Assembly (NCBI GenBank): GCA_002339725.1
Contig: DDKN01000088.1
Location: 1 to 32,797 of the forward strand
Origin: Thiobacillus sp. UBA2597
GTDB taxonomy: Bacteria > Pseudomonadota > Gammaproteobacteria > Burkholderiales > Thiobacillaceae
Reading direction: 5' to 3'
DNA length: 32,797 bases
The translations under genes were made by a program, and so were the position numbers. The first letter of the stretch is position 1, and each line of letters starts with the position of its first letter. Below the pieces are notes generated by a model. It ran no database searches. It worked only from the letters and a program-made list of their open reading frames with translations, and was not told the DNA's origin. This document shows, one piece after another, positions 1-8,060 of this stretch.

Positions 1-775
1 GATCGAGGTCTATGCCGAGCGGCTGCAGGAGACCTCACCCCTGATCGCCAACCGGAGCATCTCCGCCATCTATCAGACCATCCAGGACCCCTTCCTCATG
101 GAGATGCACTATCAGCCCGTGGTCCAGCTCGACAGCCGGGAACCGGCCTACGTCGAGGCGCTGAGCCGGATCAGCCTGAATGGCGAGACCATCCTGCCGG
201 GCGACATCTTTCCCGTGGTGCAGGCGCGGCGGATCGATGCCGAATACGACCAGGCGGTGATCCAGGCGGTTCAGCGCGACATGGAGTTCGGCCGGGTGCC
301 GGCGCACCTGGGCGTCTCGATCAACGTCTCGGCGGTCGGCCTGCTGTCGAACAAGGTGACCGACATGCTGGTCCTGCTCAAGCGGGTCTATCCGGAATAC
401 AAACTCGTGGTCGAGATCACCGAGACGGCCCTGATCGAGCAGATCGACCAGGCGACCCGGCAGATCCACAAGCTGCGCGAGGCCGGCTGCCTGATTGCCC
501 TGGACGACTTCGGCAGCGGCTATTCCTCCCTGCGCTACCTGGCCTCGATGCCGGTCGACCTGGTCAAGTTCGACATCAGCATGATGCGGCTGCTGGAACA
601 GGGGGACGACCGGCAGAAGCAGGTGGTGCGCGAAGTGGCCCACCTGGTGCGCAGCGCCGGCTACAAGATGGTGGCCGAGGGGATCGAGAGCCAGAGCATG
701 CTGGATCAGGCCATGAGCCTGGGCTTCGATTACGCCCAAGGCTATTACTTCGAGGCCGGGACGGCCCGGGCCTGA
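1..775 (+). CDS. EAL-domain cyclic-di-GMP phosphodiesterase, 3' part
   Basis: The frame is open from the window edge (first whole codon at 2), so the N-terminus is missing; whether a GGDEF or sensor domain precedes cannot be seen. The visible 257 residues form an almost complete EAL domain, which hydrolyses c-di-GMP to pGpG. The signature reads YVEALSR (EAL codons at 155-163). SINVSA, EITETALIEQ, LDDFGSGYSSLRYL, VKFD and VAEGIES follow in the usual order, so the metal-binding Glu/Asn/Asp residues and the general-base Glu region are kept and the domain is probably active. The closing GFDYAQGYYF matches the family C-terminus. The stop TGA (773-775) directly abuts the smc stop on the other strand. 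A second c-di-GMP-related gene (PilZ-like) lies about 5 kb downstream. Family is certain; partner domains are unknown. Confidence 0.93.
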   Translation, partial: IEVYAERLQETSPLIANRSISAIYQTIQDPFLMEMHYQPVVQLDSREPAYVEALSRISLNGETILPGDIFPVVQARRIDAEYDQAVIQAVQRDMEFGRVPAHLGVSINVSAVGLLSNKVTDMLVLLKRVYPEYKLVVEITETALIEQIDQATRQIHKLREAGCLIALDDFGSGYSSLRYLASMPVDLVKFDISMMRLLEQGDDRQKQVVREVAHLVRSAGYKMVAEGIESQSMLDQAMSLGFDYAQGYYFEAGTARA

Positions 776-3700
776 TCAGGCCGCCTCGGCCAGGCGCACC
801 GCATCCTCCACGTCCACCGCCACCGGGCGCGACACGCCCGGCTCGGGCATGGTGATGCCGACCAGGTGCTGGGCCATTTCCATGGTGATGCGGTTGTGGG
901 TGATGAACATGAACTGGGTCTCGCCCGACATCTTGCGCACCAGATTGCAGTAGCGCTCGGTGTTGGAGTCGTCGAGCGGGGCATCGACCTCGTCGAGCAG
1001 GCAGAACGGCGCCGGGTTGAGGCGGAAAAAGGCGAACACCAGCGACAGCGCGGTCAGCGCCTTCTCGCCGCCGGACAGCAGGTGGATGGAGCTGTTCTTC
1101 TTGCCCGGCGGCTGGGCCACCACGATCAGGCCGGCGTCCAGGATCTCCTCGCCGGTCAAAATGAGTTGCGCCTCGCCGCCGCCGAACAGGTCGGTGAACA
1201 GGTTGCGGAACTCGCGGCTGACCGTGTCGTAGGTGGCCTTCAGGCGTGACCGGGTCTCGGCGTCGATGCGGCGGATCGCCTCTTCCAGGGTGTTGGCTGC
1301 CGTGGTCAGGTCCTCGGCCTGGGCGTCGAGATAGCTCTTGCGCGCCTGGGCCTCCTCCAGCTCCTGCACCGCGGCCATGTTGACCGCGCCCAGCGCCGCG
1401 ATCTCCCGGCCCAGGCGCTCGATGTCGGCGGCGAATTCCGCATCCCTGGCGCCCTCCGGCAGCCTGGCCGCCAGCGCCTCGACATCGAGCCCGGCCAGCT
1501 GCTCGGTGAACTGGGCCTCGCGCAGCTGGGCCTCCTGCAGCTTGAGCTCCAGCGCCTGGACGTTGGCCTTGAGCGGCTCCAGGGCATGCTCGGTGTTCAG
1601 GCGCTGCTGCTCCATCTCGCGCAGGCGCTGGTTCTCGCCTTCCAGGGTGTTGCGCGCGGCGATCAGGGTCTGCTCAGCCGCCTGGCGGCGCTCCAGCGCG
1701 GCCGCCAGCTCGGCCTGGGCCGCCGCCGGGTCCAGCCCCATCAATTCCTCCCGGGCGTTCTCCAGCCCCTGGGCCAGTTCCTCCAGACGCCGCTCGGCCT
1801 GGCCCCGGCGTTCGGCCAGCTCCTGCAGGCGGGCCTCGATGGCGCGCACGCGGAACCCCGCCTCCTGGACCTCGCGCTCTTCCTGGCGCAGGCGGTCGCG
1901 CAGCTGGGTCAGGGCCTGTTCGGCCTGGGCGCGCGCCTGGTTTGCTTCCTCCAGACGCTCGCGCACGAATTCCCTTTGGGTTCTGGCCTCGGCCAGGCGC
2001 GCCTGCGCCTCGGCCCGCTGCATCTCTTCCTCGGCCAGCTGCTCGGCGACCTCCTGGCTTTCCCGCTCCAGCTGTTCGCGCCGCTCCTCGGCCCGTTTGA
2101 CCGCCTCGCTGTCGCGCACCAGCCCCATCTGCACCTGGTGCAGGTGCGCCTGGGCCCGGTTGAGCTCGGCCTGCAGCTGGTCGGCCTGGCGCCGCGCCTC
2201 GTGCAGGGCCTGCTCGGCCTGCTGGCTCCGGGTCTCGGCCTGGAGGTAGGCCACTTGCTGGCGGTCGACCTCGATCTGCAGGCGCTCGATCTCGCGCGCG
2301 CGGGCGAGCAGGCCGTGATGACCCTTCTCTGGCGCGTTGAAGGTGAGCGTGCTGCGGGTGACGACATGGCCCTGGGGCGTGGCGATCAGACCGCCCGCCG
2401 GCAACTGGACGCGCGCCGCCAGGGCCGCATTGAGATCGCCGGCGACATAGGCCAGGGCCAGCCAGTCGTCGAGCAGGCGGCCGGCCAGGGCGTCGTCAGT
2501 GGCGACATGCTGGCGCAGCGGGGTCAAACCGGCGATCGGCGCCGGGCTGGCGGGCGCCGGGCCGGCATCGGCCAGCAGAAAATCGAAGCGGCTCTCGGGC
2601 GGCGCGGCCAGCCAATCGCTGCGGGCCTCGGCCACCAGGGCGGCCAGGCGTTCGCCCAACGCGGCCTCCAGGGCGTTTTCCCAGCCGGGGGTGACCTTCA
2701 CTGCCTGCCACAGCCGCTGGCTGCGGGCCAGTCCCTGGCGCTCCAGCCAGTTGCGGCCCTCGCTCTCGGCCTGGGCGGCCTGGTCCTGCAGTTTCCTGAG
2801 CGCGGCCAGCTCGGCCTCGGTCTTGTGCAGGCTGCGGCCGGTCTGCTCCAAGGCCAGGGCGGCCTCGCGCCGGGCCTGGTCCAGGCCGGCGAGCGCGCCC
2901 TTGGCGGCATCGAGCTGGGCCTGATAGGTCTCGACCTGCTCGCGCGCGGTCTCCATTTCCACTTCCTGGCGCGCGATCGCCTCGGGCGGCGGCGCGGCCA
3001 GGCCGATCTGCTCGCGGGACAGACGGGCGTGGCGCTGCTTGAGCTGATCGATCACCCGCTCGGCATGGTTGAGGTGGGATTGCTCCAACTGTGCGGTCTG
3101 GTCCAGATGGGACAGCTCGCGCTGCACATCGCTCACCTGGGCCTGGGCCTCGCGCAGGGCCGCCTCGGCCGCGGGCAGTTCGACCGAAAGCTCCCGGGTC
3201 TGTTCTTCCAGGCTCAGGGCCAGTTCCCGGGCCTCGTCCAGTTCCCGCGTCTTGAGCTGGGATTCCTCATCGGCGCGTTGTTTCTCCGCCTCGGTCTGGG
3301 CTTGGCTCTCGCTCAAACGGCGCAGGTCGGCCTCCAGCCGCTCGCGCCGTTCCTTCAGCATCTGCAGGGCCTGCTCCAGGCGGGCGACCTCGGCGCTCTC
3401 GGCGTAAAAGCCGGCCTGGGCCTGGTTGACCGCCTCGGTCGCCGAGAACTGGCCAAGCCTTGCCGCCTCCAGCTCGCTCTCCAGCCGGCGCAGGTCGGCG
3501 ATGCGCGCCTCGATCTCGGTGCGGCTGCGCTCGATGTCCTGGTTGAGCGCGGCCTGCCGGGCCTGGGCCTGGCGCTGGCGCATCAGCGCCAGGAGCTGCT
3601 CCTTGAGGGTCTTTTCCTCGGTCAGGGCGAAGTAGCGCCGGGCCACCTCGGCCTGGCCGGTCAGTTTTTCCAGCTGGGCAGCGAGCTCGCGCCGGATGTC

Positions 3701-4285
3701 GTCGACCCGCTCCAGGTTCTCCCGGGTATCGACCAGGCGGCGCTCGGTCTCTTTCCGGCGCTCCTTGTATTTGGACACGCCGGCCGCCTCTTCCAGGTAG
3801 CCGCGCATCTCTTCCGGCTTGGCCTCGATCAGGCGCGAGATCATGCCCTGCTCGATGATGGCGTAGGCATCGCCACCCAGGCCGGTGCCCAGCATCAGGT
3901 CGGCGATGTCGCGCCGGCGCACGTGGACATTGTTGATGTAGTAGCTGGAATCGCCGTTGCGGGTGAGCACCCGTTTGACCGAGATCTCGGCGTATTGCGC
4001 CCACTGGCCCGGCGCCTTGCCGGCGCTGTTGTCGAACAGGAGCTCGACCGAGGCGCGCGAGGCCGGTTTGCGGTCGGCCGAGCCGTTGAAGATCACGTCC
4101 TGCAGCGATTCGCCGCGCAGCTCGCGCGCCTTGGATTCGCCCAACACCCAGCGCACGGCGTCGATCACGTTGGACTTGCCGCAGCCGTTGGGACCGACGA
4201 TGCCGGTCAACTGGGCCGGGGCCGGAATGGTCACGGGGTCGACGAAAGATTTGAACCCCGCCAGGTGGATGTGCTTGAGACGCAA
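776..4285 (-). CDS. smc: Chromosome segregation/condensation ATPase SMC
   Basis: 1169 aa, the normal size for bacterial SMC. Head, coiled-coil arm, hinge, returning arm and head are all visible. The N-terminal head has MRLKHIHLAGFKSF and the Walker A GPNGCGKS at residues 31-38. Long Glu/Arg/Ala/Gln-rich coiled coils flank a globular hinge at roughly 505-640. The C-terminal head has the ABC signature LLSGGEKALTALS from residue 1069 and Walker B CLLDEVDAP with D1098/E1099. SMC dimers with ScpA/ScpB organise and segregate the nucleoid. The start is TTG at 4285: an in-frame TAA lies two codons upstream and the first residues match the family start. No clear Shine-Dalgarno is present. It is divergent from queF, and its stop abuts that of the EAL gene with no room for a terminator. 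zipA and ligA, frequent neighbours of smc in proteobacteria, are absent. Confidence 0.97.
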   Translation of the reverse strand: MRLKHIHLAGFKSFVDPVTIPAPAQLTGIVGPNGCGKSNVIDAVRWVLGESKARELRGESLQDVIFNGSADRKPASRASVELLFDNSAGKAPGQWAQYAEISVKRVLTRNGDSSYYINNVHVRRRDIADLMLGTGLGGDAYAIIEQGMISRLIEAKPEEMRGYLEEAAGVSKYKERRKETERRLVDTRENLERVDDIRRELAAQLEKLTGQAEVARRYFALTEEKTLKEQLLALMRQRQAQARQAALNQDIERSRTEIEARIADLRRLESELEAARLGQFSATEAVNQAQAGFYAESAEVARLEQALQMLKERRERLEADLRRLSESQAQTEAEKQRADEESQLKTRELDEARELALSLEEQTRELSVELPAAEAALREAQAQVSDVQRELSHLDQTAQLEQSHLNHAERVIDQLKQRHARLSREQIGLAAPPPEAIARQEVEMETAREQVETYQAQLDAAKGALAGLDQARREAALALEQTGRSLHKTEAELAALRKLQDQAAQAESEGRNWLERQGLARSQRLWQAVKVTPGWENALEAALGERLAALVAEARSDWLAAPPESRFDFLLADAGPAPASPAPIAGLTPLRQHVATDDALAGRLLDDWLALAYVAGDLNAALAARVQLPAGGLIATPQGHVVTRSTLTFNAPEKGHHGLLARAREIERLQIEVDRQQVAYLQAETRSQQAEQALHEARRQADQLQAELNRAQAHLHQVQMGLVRDSEAVKRAEERREQLERESQEVAEQLAEEEMQRAEAQARLAEARTQREFVRERLEEANQARAQAEQALTQLRDRLRQEEREVQEAGFRVRAIEARLQELAERRGQAERRLEELAQGLENAREELMGLDPAAAQAELAAALERRQAAEQTLIAARNTLEGENQRLREMEQQRLNTEHALEPLKANVQALELKLQEAQLREAQFTEQLAGLDVEALAARLPEGARDAEFAADIERLGREIAALGAVNMAAVQELEEAQARKSYLDAQAEDLTTAANTLEEAIRRIDAETRSRLKATYDTVSREFRNLFTDLFGGGEAQLILTGEEILDAGLIVVAQPPGKKNSSIHLLSGGEKALTALSLVFAFFRLNPAPFCLLDEVDAPLDDSNTERYCNLVRKMSGETQFMFITHNRITMEMAQHLVGITMPEPGVSRPVAVDVEDAVRLAEAA

Positions 4286-4303
4286 GGTTTATGGGTATCG
4301 GCG

Positions 4304-4311
4304 TTTATAAT
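4304..4311. promoter_or_regulatory. Overlapping divergent -10 elements between smc and queF
   Basis: On the plus strand TATAAT (4306-4311) is an exact -10 hexamer for queF. On the minus strand the same bases give TATAAA (4309-4304) for smc. Predicted start points would be near 4318 for queF and near 4297 for smc, leaving only about 12 nt of smc leader. No convincing -35 box is seen for either. The queF start point would lie downstream of the TTG at 4311, which favours ATG 4344 as the queF start. Inference from sequence only. Confidence 0.45.
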
Positions 4312-4343
4312 TGCGCGACATTTTAACTGCACTTGTGCCCACC

Positions 4344-4763
4344 ATGCCTAGCCAGCCGACCAAAGACCTGGAAACCTTTGAAAATCCGACACCTACGCGC
4401 GATTTTCAAATCCATATCGAGATTCCCGAGTTCACCTGCCTCTGCCCCAAGACCGGCCAGCCCGACTTCGCCACCCTGTTCCTGGACTACATCCCGGACC
4501 GCAAATGCGTGGAACTCAAGAGCCTCAAGCTCTATATCTGGTCCTTCCGCGACGAAGGCCATTTCCACGAGGCGGTGACCAACCGCATCCTGGACGACCT
4601 GGTGCGGGCGACCGAGCCGCGCTTCATGCGCCTGACCGCCAAGTTCTATGTGCGCGGCGGAATCTTCACCAATGTCGTGGCCGAGCACCGCAAGGCCGGC
4701 TGGCAGCCGCAGCCGCGCGTCGAGCTGGCCGAGTTCGCGCCGCAGTCGAACACCCGCGGCTAA
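4344..4763 (+). CDS. queF: NADPH-dependent 7-cyano-7-deazaguanine reductase QueF
   Basis: 139 aa, the size of the short (type I, unimodular) QueF. The enzyme reduces preQ0 to preQ1 in queuosine biosynthesis, a four-electron nitrile reduction in the cytoplasm. The catalytic stretch reads EFTCLCPKTGQPDFA; the Cys before PKTG forms the covalent thioimide and the following Asp is the proton donor. The QueF signature follows as ELKSLKLYIWSFRDEGHFHE. A longer frame opens at TTG 4311, but ATG 4344 was chosen because the likely -10 (4306-4311) overlaps the longer start and the family normally begins near here. No strong Shine-Dalgarno is visible. The stop TAA is at 4761, 14 nt before the sugar-kinase start. 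No other queuosine genes are in the window. Confidence 0.95.
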   Translation: MPSQPTKDLETFENPTPTRDFQIHIEIPEFTCLCPKTGQPDFATLFLDYIPDRKCVELKSLKLYIWSFRDEGHFHEAVTNRILDDLVRATEPRFMRLTAKFYVRGGIFTNVVAEHRKAGWQPQPRVELAEFAPQSNTRG

Positions 4764-4777
4764 GCCGCTGATTCCAC

Positions 4778-6058
4778 TTGATTCGTTACGCCCTCGGTCT
4801 CGACTTCGGCACCGGCGGGGTGCGGGCCATGGCCCTGGCCCCGACCGAGGCGATCGAGGCGGCCGAGCGCATCGACTTCGGCCATCTGGCGGAACAGGAC
4901 GCGGCAAGGGTCTGGCGCGACAGTCTGTTCGAGGTCATCGCCAAACTGCCGCAGGGCGTGCGCAAGCGGCTGAGTCATATCGCGCTCGATGGCACCTCGG
5001 GCACGCTGCTGGCCTGTGACGCCGATCTCGATCCGCTGCATCCTCCTCTGCTCTATCACGATGCCCGTGCCAGGGTCGAGGCGGAACGCATCGCGGCAAT
5101 CGCCGGTCCCGAACACACGGCCGCCAGCGCCAGCTCGGGCCTGGCCAAGGCGCTTTGGCTGCAGGCGCAGCCCCAGCTCGATACCGTCCGCTACTACCTC
5201 AACCAGGCCGACTGGCTGGCCGCCCTGCTCTCCGGCCGCCCCGGCCTGTCCGACTATCACAACGCCTTGAAGCTGGGCTTTGATGTCGCGGCGCGGCGCT
5301 GGCCCGCCTGGGTCGGGCAGTTGGTACCGCTGGCCCGTCTGCCCCAGGTGGTTGCCCCCGGCAGCGAGATCGGCCCGGTCGAGCGCGGAGAGGCCAACCG
5401 GCTGGGCCTTGCGCACGATTGCCTGATCCGCGCCGGCACCACCGATTCCATCGCGGCCTTTCTCGCCGCCGGGGTCGATCGGCCGGGCGAGGCGGTGACC
5501 TCGCTCGGCACCACCCTGGTTCTGAAGTTGTTGTCGGAGAAGCGGGTCGAGGCCGCCCGCTACGGCGTCTACAGCCACTGGTTCGGCGATTTCTGGCTGG
5601 CCGGCGGCGCCTCCAATGCCGGCGGTGGCGTGCTGCGCCAGTTCTTCGATGCTGCCCAAATCGCCGCGCTTTCGAGCGAGATCGACCCCCAGGCCGACAG
5701 CGGCCTCGACTACTATCCCCTGCCCCGCCCCGGCGAGCGCTTTCCCATCAACGACCCCGCCCTACCGCCCCGCTTGGCGCCGCGGCCGGCCGCCGATCGC
5801 CAGTTCCTGCACGGCCTGCTCGAAGGCCTGGCCCGGATCGAGGCCCAGGGTTATGCCCGCCTGGTCGAACTCGGCGCCACGCCGCTTAGGCGCGTCGTCT
5901 CCGCCGGCGGCGGCGCGGTCAACGACACCTACCGCCGCATCCGCCAGCGCCTGCTCAAGGTCGAGGTCACGACCGCGCCGCAGCAGGAGGCCGTCTTCGG
6001 CGCGGCCCGGCTCGCCCTGCATGGCACGGCGCTGTTTCCTCTACAATCGAAACCATGA
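4778..6058 (+). CDS. FGGY-family sugar kinase, short form (possible D-ribulose kinase)
   Basis: 426 aa, shorter than the roughly 490-520 aa of classical xylulokinases and glycerol kinases. The N-terminal ATPase fold opens with ALGLDFGTGGVRAM (phosphate 1 loop). A second ATP-binding part carries TSLGTTLVLK and a third VVSAGGGAVNDTYRRI, as in FGGY/hexokinase-fold kinases. The conserved Asp that deprotonates the substrate is probably the one in RAGTTDSIAAF. Size and motifs recall the cyanobacterial/plant SePSK and AtXK-1 group, for which D-ribulose phosphorylation has been reported; substrate here is inference. The start is TTG 4778, because an in-frame TGA lies at 4769 and the LDFGTGG motif must be near the N-terminus. 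The stop overlaps the next start (ATGA at 6055-6058), so the PilZ-like gene is probably translationally coupled. Confidence 0.85.
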   Translation: MIRYALGLDFGTGGVRAMALAPTEAIEAAERIDFGHLAEQDAARVWRDSLFEVIAKLPQGVRKRLSHIALDGTSGTLLACDADLDPLHPPLLYHDARARVEAERIAAIAGPEHTAASASSGLAKALWLQAQPQLDTVRYYLNQADWLAALLSGRPGLSDYHNALKLGFDVAARRWPAWVGQLVPLARLPQVVAPGSEIGPVERGEANRLGLAHDCLIRAGTTDSIAAFLAAGVDRPGEAVTSLGTTLVLKLLSEKRVEAARYGVYSHWFGDFWLAGGASNAGGGVLRQFFDAAQIAALSSEIDPQADSGLDYYPLPRPGERFPINDPALPPRLAPRPAADRQFLHGLLEGLARIEAQGYARLVELGATPLRRVVSAGGGAVNDTYRRIRQRLLKVEVTTAPQQEAVFGAARLALHGTALFPLQSKP

Positions 6059-6570
6059 GCCCCACCCTGCGCGTCGAAGCCTACCTGCCCATCGTTTGGG
6101 AAAAACACGTCATGGACGCCCAGACCTTGGCCAGCCTGAGAAAGGGTGCCCAGCTTCTGATGCACGCCTTCAACCTGATGGATGTCACCCCCCTGCATGA
6201 ATCGGACGGCGACCATCTCCATCTGCAAAGGCTGGACGCCAAGGTCGACCTCATCCTGCATCTTTTGGCCCAGAACCTGCAGGGCAGCCGTCCGCTGCCC
6301 GGCTCGGTGAATGTGGAACTGGGACCGGAAATCGTGAGCTGGCAGGAAACGGGCACGCTGCCCGCCGTGGGCGACACCGTGGTGCTCACGCTCTACCTCA
6401 ACCCCGGCCTGCCCCTGCCCGTGCGCCTGCCGGCCCACGTCACCGCCAGCGCCGATGGCCGGGTCACCGCGCGTCTGGCCGAACTGGGCGACGAACTGGA
6501 GGAATTCTGGCAGCAATGGGTGTTCCGCCAGCACCGGCGCGAGGTGCACGCCCGGCGACCGGGCTATTGA
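6055..6570 (+). CDS. PilZ-like domain protein, atypical
   Basis: 171 aa, cytoplasmic, no membrane segment. The C-terminal half reads like a PilZ beta-barrel, ending in ELEEFWQQWVFRQHRREVHARR, which resembles the closing helix of PilZ proteins. The N-terminal half (about residues 20-75) is helical. The canonical c-di-GMP motifs RxxxR and (D/N)xSxxG are not clearly present; the second position is occupied by NVELGPEIVSW. It therefore resembles atypical PilZ proteins of the tPilZ kind rather than a proven c-di-GMP binder. It starts with the ATGA overlap on the sugar-kinase stop, so the two are made together. Role unknown: a regulator or adaptor is possible. PilZ assignment is moderately sure, ligand binding unsure. 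Confidence 0.65.
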   Translation: MSPTLRVEAYLPIVWEKHVMDAQTLASLRKGAQLLMHAFNLMDVTPLHESDGDHLHLQRLDAKVDLILHLLAQNLQGSRPLPGSVNVELGPEIVSWQETGTLPAVGDTVVLTLYLNPGLPLPVRLPAHVTASADGRVTARLAELGDELEEFWQQWVFRQHRREVHARRPGY

Positions 6571-6583
6571 TCGAAACCCGGGT

Positions 6584-7666
6584 TCAGCGCCCGACCGGCT
6601 TCAATTTGTAAATCCGAAGGGCGTTTTCATAGCCGATCCGGCGTGCCAGGTCGTCGGGCAAGGCGAGCAGCAGCTTGAAGACGCCGTCCCGGTTCTTGCT
6701 CGCCCCCATCGAGAGCGTCCTTGCCGCATCGTTGCCGGCGAAATCGTGGGCCACGATGAAGCTGTCGGTGCCGATGACGAAGCGGTCCGGATAGGCGCGC
6801 AGCAGCGCGAGCCATTCGCCGTTGACGCCGCCGCGCGCGCTGACCAGATCGGTCGCCTCGTTGCCACCGAACGGGCGAATGCTGAAATACAGATTCGGGT
6901 GGCGTTCGAGCAGCTCGGCCGTGAGCTTGGGCGACAAGGCGTCGGTCGGATGCGAGCCGATATGCGCCCAGACGATGACCGCCTTGCGGTTGTGGGCGAG
7001 CAGGCGCTCCATGGCCGCCAGGTTACCCTTGAGCTGCGGCGGGTTGCGCGGCGAGATGAGCTTGGCCGGCGTGGCCATGTCCTCGGCCACCGGGTCGCAG
7101 TGCAGATCGATCGGCACGCCATGGCGCGCGGCGATGTCCGCCAGCAGCAGCATGAGCGGGTGATCCGGCGGGGTCTGGATGAAATGATGGGTCGCGGTGT
7201 GCGAGACGTGCAGCGCGGCGATCTCGCCGAAGCCGATGGCACCCCGGGCGAGCTGGGCCTCGGCCACGGCCTCGAACTTTTGCCGGATCTCGTCCGGGAC
7301 CACCTCCAGCCGACTGGTCTTGTCCATCAGCATATTGAGGGTGCCCGTGGCCATGAAGGCCAGGCGCGGGGCATGTTTCGTCCCGATGCTGGCGACGTGC
7401 TCGTTGAGTGCGCCCGCCGCCGGCGTGGGGTTGGGCAGCGGCATGATGACCGCCTGCTGGATGTTGTGGCCGTCCATGATCTGCAGCAGGGTCTGGGCGA
7501 CCTGATCCACGGCCTCCGGCGTGGCGCCCTTGCCCGCGATCGGGTGGACATGCACGTCGATCCACTCGCCGCGGGCGTGGATCGGGCCGCTCAGGCATGC
7601 GCTCAGGAGAAAAACACCCCAGCCGATGGTTCGGCTCAGGCGGGCAAGGCGTTCGATACCTGGCAT
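6584..7666 (-). CDS. Exported amidohydrolase-family (TIM-barrel) metal-dependent hydrolase
   Basis: 360 aa. The N-terminus has basic residues, a hydrophobic core (about 14-23) and either a signal-peptidase I site after IHA (residue 31) or a lipobox LSAC at 21-24; it is thus exported, possibly as a lipoprotein. The mature part is an amidohydrolase-2 fold: DVHVHP gives the HxH metal ligands (H39, H41), GFGE a Glu, DLHCDP a His, WAHIG another His and GTDS the metal-binding Asp. Such enzymes hydrolyse or decarboxylate small molecules; the substrate cannot be told. Start ATG 7666 is preceded by the strong Shine-Dalgarno GGAGGAG with 7-nt spacing. It lies 19 nt after the VOC gene on the same strand and may share its transcript. 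Family sure, function unknown. Confidence 0.82.
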   Translation of the reverse strand: MPGIERLARLSRTIGWGVFLLSACLSGPIHARGEWIDVHVHPIAGKGATPEAVDQVAQTLLQIMDGHNIQQAVIMPLPNPTPAAGALNEHVASIGTKHAPRLAFMATGTLNMLMDKTSRLEVVPDEIRQKFEAVAEAQLARGAIGFGEIAALHVSHTATHHFIQTPPDHPLMLLLADIAARHGVPIDLHCDPVAEDMATPAKLISPRNPPQLKGNLAAMERLLAHNRKAVIVWAHIGSHPTDALSPKLTAELLERHPNLYFSIRPFGGNEATDLVSARGGVNGEWLALLRAYPDRFVIGTDSFIVAHDFAGNDAARTLSMGASKNRDGVFKLLLALPDDLARRIGYENALRIYKLKPVGR

Positions 7667-7685
7667 GGGGTTCTCCTCCCGGTTT

Positions 7686-8060
7686 TCAGATGGCTTCCAC
7701 CAGTTCCAGCGTATTGCCGTCCGGGTCGCGCACGAACAGCGCGCGCCGGCCCGATCGGCTTAGAGTATAGGCGATGCCTGCGGCATTGAGCCTGGCCTTC
7801 AGTTCCTCCCAGCCCTGCACGGCCAGGGCGGTATGGCGGTCGCGTCCGCCGTGCGCCGGCCGCCCGTCGACCGGGTCGGGGTTGGGCAGGCAGAGCAGAT
7901 GGAGCTGGCACGCGCCGATGTCGTACCAGACGCCGTCGAAGCCCAGCGCCGGGCGGTCCGGGTTGGGGGCGAGGCCAAGCACGTTCTCATAGAAGGCGCG
8001 GGCACGGCCCAGGTCGGCGACCAGGAGCGAAGCATGCAGCAGCCGGGTCAACTTAACCAT
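7686..8060 (-). CDS. VOC-superfamily (glyoxalase/dioxygenase fold) protein
   Basis: 124 aa from ATG 8060; a longer frame opens at 8096, but MVKLTRLLHASLLVADL is the typical start of the fold. Two beta-alpha-beta-beta-beta units are visible. The first has LLHASLLVADLGRARAFYENVLGL and the second ends in FVRDPDGNTLELVEAI. Candidate metal ligands are the His in LLHAS, the His in DRHTALAV and the Glu in TLELVE. Members include glyoxalase I, extradiol dioxygenases and fosfomycin/bleomycin resistance proteins; nothing here fixes the substrate. The start overlaps the end of the upstream eamA-like gene by 8 nt, implying translational coupling. An exported amidohydrolase follows 19 nt downstream. Confidence 0.85.
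   Translation of the reverse strand: MVKLTRLLHASLLVADLGRARAFYENVLGLAPNPDRPALGFDGVWYDIGACQLHLLCLPNPDPVDGRPAHGGRDRHTALAVQGWEELKARLNAAGIAYTLSRSGRRALFVRDPDGNTLELVEAI

Noticed and set aside
1586..4351. A 921-codon open frame on the plus strand opposite smc
   Set aside because: It is the mirror of the smc coiled coil in high-GC codons: Leu/Gly/Gln-rich without any domain, while smc on the other strand is complete.
6455..7789. A 444-codon open frame on the plus strand through the amidohydrolase gene
   Set aside because: The protein is Arg/Asp/Gly-rich and unstructured; the minus-strand gene has a Shine-Dalgarno, signal peptide and all active-site motifs.
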